Source of the DNA: Collinsella sp.
GTDB taxonomy: Bacteria > Actinomycetota > Coriobacteriia > Coriobacteriales > Coriobacteriaceae
Length of the DNA: 8,517 nt
Assembly (NCBI GenBank): GCA_022713905.1
Contig: JAIHTM010000099.1
Location: forward strand, 1-8,517
Direction of reading: 5' to 3'
The stretch's first letter is position 1, and each line of letters opens with the position of its first letter. Shown in pieces: positions 7,007 through 8,517 of this stretch. A program made the position numbers and the translations under genes. The notes below the pieces were generated by a model, which saw only the letters and a program-made list of their open reading frames with translations, made no database searches and was not told where the DNA came from.

Positions 7007-7774
7007 ATGACTGAATCTGTTGTTGATTACAGCGAGCAGCCTCTGGCTGTCGAGGTCGACGACGTCACCATGATCTTTAACATGGCGTCCGAGTCGCTGA
7101 CCAACCTCAAGGAGTACTTCATCAAGCTTGCCAAGCACGAGCTGTTCTTTGAGGAGTTTAGGGCGCTCAAGCATATCTCGTTCGATATTCATCGTGGCGA
7201 GGTCGTGGGCCTGGTCGGCACCAATGGCTCCGGCAAGTCCACGATGCTCAAGATTATCGCTGGCGTGCTTGAGCCTAGCGAAGGCAGCGTTAAGGTGCAC
7301 GGTAACATCGCGCCGCTGATTGAGCTTGGTGCCGGCTTTGACCCCGAGTTGACCGCCCGCGAGAACATCTATCTGAACGGTGCCCTGCTCGGCTATACCA
7401 AGGAGTTCATCGATGCCAACTTTGACGGCATTATTGAGTTCGCTGAGCTTCAGAACTTTGTCGACATGCCGCTTAAGAATTTCTCCTCGGGCATGGTCGC
7501 GCGTATCGCCTTTGCAATCGCAACGATCACTGAGCCTGATATTCTGATCGTTGACGAGACACTTTCCGTCGGTGATGTGTTCTTCCAGCAGAAGTGCGAG
7601 GCCCGCATCCAGCACTTTATCCAGAGCGGCGACGTGACAGTTCTGTTCGTTTCGCACTCCATGGAGCAGGTTGAGCGCATCTGCCAGCGTGCCGTTTGGA
7701 TTGAGAAGGGTGACCTTCGCATGGACGGCCCGGTTGATAAGGTCTGCAAGGCGTACCGTGAGCAGTTCAACTAG
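7007..7774 (+). CDS. ATPase of the polysaccharide/teichoic acid ABC exporter (Wzt/TagH type, short form)
   Basis: From ATG 7007 this is 255 residues. Seen: an N-terminal segment with a FNMASESLTNLKEYF insertion typical of this exporter group (24-38), Walker A GTNGSGKST (71-79), IELGAGFDPELTARENIYLNG (105-125) in place of a standard Q-loop region as usual for Wzt/TagH, the ABC signature FSSGM (159-163), Walker B ILIVDE (179-184), D-loop SVGD (187-190) and the switch histidine in SHS (216-218). All catalytic residues are present. It powers flipping of a lipid-linked polymer by the permease encoded just upstream. It ends soon after the nucleotide-binding domain, without the C-terminal carbohydrate-binding domain that some Wzt proteins use to recognise a capped O-antigen chain, which suggests export without recognition of a chain-end cap. 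Family firm; cargo unknown. Confidence 0.96.
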   Translation: MTESVVDYSEQPLAVEVDDVTMIFNMASESLTNLKEYFIKLAKHELFFEEFRALKHISFDIHRGEVVGLVGTNGSGKSTMLKIIAGVLEPSEGSVKVHGNIAPLIELGAGFDPELTARENIYLNGALLGYTKEFIDANFDGIIEFAELQNFVDMPLKNFSSGMVARIAFAIATITEPDILIVDETLSVGDVFFQQKCEARIQHFIQSGDVTVLFVSHSMEQVERICQRAVWIEKGDLRMDGPVDKVCKAYREQFN

Positions 7775-7776
7775 GT

Positions 7777-7782
7777 TATAAT
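7777..7782 (+). promoter_or_regulatory. TATAAT -10 element, probable tRNA-Arg promoter
   Basis: A perfect TATAAT begins 3 bases after the exporter ATPase stop codon. Initiation would fall near 7789, giving a leader of about 40 bases before the tRNA. The corresponding -35 position lies inside the ATPase gene and does not resemble TTGACA, so support rests on the -10 alone. Confidence 0.45.
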
Positions 7783-7828
7783 TACTTGCGCCTGACAGGC
7801 TTGCGCTTGCTTGGGCGTGCGGTTATTT

Positions 7829-7905
7829 GCTCCATTAGCTCAGTTGGATAGAGCAGGGGACTTCTAATCCCAAGGTCGACGGTTCGAATCCGCCATGGAG
7901 CACCA
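7829..7905 (+). tRNA. tRNA-Arg (anticodon UCU)
   Basis: The 77 bases fold as a standard cloverleaf. The acceptor stem is GCTCCAT/ATGGAGC, the D stem is GCTC/GAGC, the anticodon loop is CTTCTAA with TCT at positions 34-36, the variable loop is AGGTC, the T loop is TTCGAAT, and the CCA end is encoded. UCU reads the arginine codon AGA (and possibly AGG), a rare codon in G+C-rich genomes. Two stem positions do not pair: G27 with A43 at the top of the anticodon stem and A50 with C64 in the T stem. The gene sits between the exporter ATPase and an intrinsic terminator and probably has its own promoter. Confidence 0.96.
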
Positions 7906-7915
7906 TCGTTTATTA

Positions 7916-7948
7916 AGCCCGGACCGCTTGATGGTCTGGGCTTTTTTG
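7916..7948 (+). terminator. Rho-independent terminator after tRNA-Arg
   Basis: AGCCCGGACC (7916-7925) pairs with GGTCTGGGCT (7933-7942) over ten positions with one G-T wobble and a 7-base loop, followed by six T (7942-7947). It would end the tRNA transcript and any read-through from the exporter genes. Read on the minus strand the hairpin is followed by TTAATAAA, so it is a poor terminator for the convergent aroQ. Confidence 0.93.
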
Positions 7949-8008
7949 TCTTGTATGCTGCTGGAGCCGAGCGCGAGCAAGCCACTACTGTTCGTTGGGG
8001 TCGCCATT

Positions 8009-8446
8009 TTACTTTTCGAGACGCTCCCTCAGCAGCTCCAGAGCGTGAGCATAGCCCTGCAGGCCCTCGCCGGTGATGGTGGCGAAGCAGGCCAGGCGGG
8101 CGTAGCTCACCTGGCGGAAGTCTTCGCGGGTCTCGACGGCGCTGATGTGGACCTCGACGGCAGGGATGGCGACGGCCTTGAGGGCGTCGAGGATCGCCAC
8201 ACTCGTGTGCGTGTAAGCCGCCGGGTTGATGACGATGCCGTCGACCTTGCCGTAGGCCTCCTGGATCTTGTCGACGATGCTGCCCTCGTGGTTGGACTGG
8301 AAAACCTCGACCTCGTCGAAGCCCTGTGCGGCGCCCGCTTCCTGGCAGATCTGCACTAAGCGGTCGTAGTTGTCGCTGCCATAGATGCCCGGCTCGCGAA
8401 TGCCGAGCATGTTGAGGTTGGGGCCGTTGATGACGAGTGCTTTCAT
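8009..8446 (-). CDS. aroQ: Type II 3-dehydroquinate dehydratase
   Basis: The 145-residue protein has the usual size of type II dehydroquinases, which convert 3-dehydroquinate to 3-dehydroshikimate in the cytosolic shikimate pathway as dodecamers. Seen: NGPNLNMLGIREPGIYG (7-23) carrying Asn10, the catalytic-loop Arg17 and the catalytic Tyr22; FQSNHEGSIVDKIQ (49-62); INPAAYTHTSVAILDAL (73-89) with Asn74, His80 and Asp87; EVHIS with His100 (98-102); and Arg111 in EDFR. All main active-site residues are therefore present. The segment after EVHIS reads AVETRED where most relatives have N(I/V)xxRE, a small departure. The ATG at 8446 is supported by AAAGGAAG at 8459-8452. The gene is convergent with the tRNA and stands alone within the window; other aro genes may lie upstream, beyond the right edge. 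A strong inverted repeat lies in its leader or upstream gap. Confidence 0.96.
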   Translation of the reverse strand: MKALVINGPNLNMLGIREPGIYGSDNYDRLVQICQEAGAAQGFDEVEVFQSNHEGSIVDKIQEAYGKVDGIVINPAAYTHTSVAILDALKAVAIPAVEVHISAVETREDFRQVSYARLACFATITGEGLQGYAHALELLRERLEK

Positions 8447-8467
8447 GGTTGCTTCCTTTGCGGTTGG

Positions 8468-8508
8468 AAAACCACCACAAAGGTGCCTGTCCCCTTTGTG
8501 GTGGTTTT
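8468..8508. repeat. Perfect 16-base inverted repeat upstream of aroQ
   Basis: AAAACCACCACAAAGG (8468-8483) is the exact reverse complement of CCTTTGTGGTGGTTTT (8493-8508), with the 9-base loop TGCCTGTCC. The structure ends in TTTT on both strands. It lies 22 bases upstream of the aroQ start codon. It could end transcription of a gene beyond the right edge, act as an attenuator in the aroQ leader, or be a copy of a dispersed intergenic palindrome. The loop and inner arm (GGTGCCTGTCCCC) resemble a motif I associate with REP-like repeats, but I cannot confirm that here. Confidence 0.85.
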
Positions 8509-8517
8509 GGTTAGAGG

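Noticed and set aside
6992..7657. Minus-strand open frame of 221 codons opposite the exporter ATPase
   Set aside because: It mirrors the ATPase codons in antisense and shows no independent ribosome site or domain.
7785..7815. Repeated CTTGC units and a short GCCTG-A-CAGGC stem before the tRNA, considered as a terminator for the exporter genes
   Set aside because: The loop would be a single base and no T run follows. It is probably incidental leader sequence.
7829..7960. Possible genomic-island attachment site at the tRNA 3' end
   Set aside because: No integrase gene and no second copy of the tRNA 3' end are present in the window.
7782..8480. Minus-strand frame of 232 codons covering aroQ and the tRNA
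   Set aside because: It is out of frame with the well-supported aroQ, and its tail containing WRIRTVDLGIRSPLLYPTEL is the familiar false peptide read from the antisense of a tRNA gene.

Overview
The window looks like chromosomal DNA from a Gram-positive actinobacterium, most probably a member of the Coriobacteriia such as Collinsella. This is inferred from the moderately high G+C, AGGAG-type ribosome binding sites, the style of the proteins, and a teichoic-acid/wall-polysaccharide type gene set with no Gram-negative lipopolysaccharide core genes. No search was run, so the genus is a judgement. Most of the window is a surface-glycopolymer locus; the right end is ordinary housekeeping sequence (a tRNA gene and aroQ).

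Left half, minus strand (4133 down to 1): three tightly packed, probably co-transcribed genes. In order of transcription they are a GT2 glycosyltransferase with two C-terminal membrane helices (4133-3171), a second GT2 of the CsbB/GtrB polyprenyl-phosphate sugar synthase type (3165-2197), and a large YfhO-family membrane protein (2213 to beyond base 1; C-terminus outside the window). The gaps are 5 bases and a 17-base overlap, so translation is probably coupled. CsbB plus YfhO is a known pair: CsbB loads a sugar onto undecaprenyl phosphate and YfhO is thought to transfer it to a polymer outside the membrane. The third known partner, a GtcA-like flippase, is not in the window.

Middle, plus strand (about 4183-7774): a divergent polytopic membrane protein resembling the DUF6020 family (possible GT-C glycosyltransferase fold), then a Wzm/TagG-type ABC permease and a Wzt/TagH-type ATPase. 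The ABC pair is an exporter for lipid-linked polysaccharide or teichoic acid. Its ATPase lacks a C-terminal carbohydrate-binding domain. The exporter genes have their own possible promoter (TATACT, 6105-6110) and strong ribosome binding sites.

Right end (7775-8517): a tRNA-Arg(UCU) gene with encoded CCA, a clear intrinsic terminator, then aroQ (type II 3-dehydroquinate dehydratase) on the minus strand. A perfect 16-base inverted repeat stands just upstream of aroQ and could be an attenuator, a terminator of an upstream gene, or a dispersed repeat.

As a whole, the locus appears to make two polyprenyl-phosphate sugars inside the cell, provide two candidate membrane transferases that could use them outside, and export a polymer that they could decorate. 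No gene-free stretch exceeds about 100 bases, and I see no insertion sequence, CRISPR array or phage gene.
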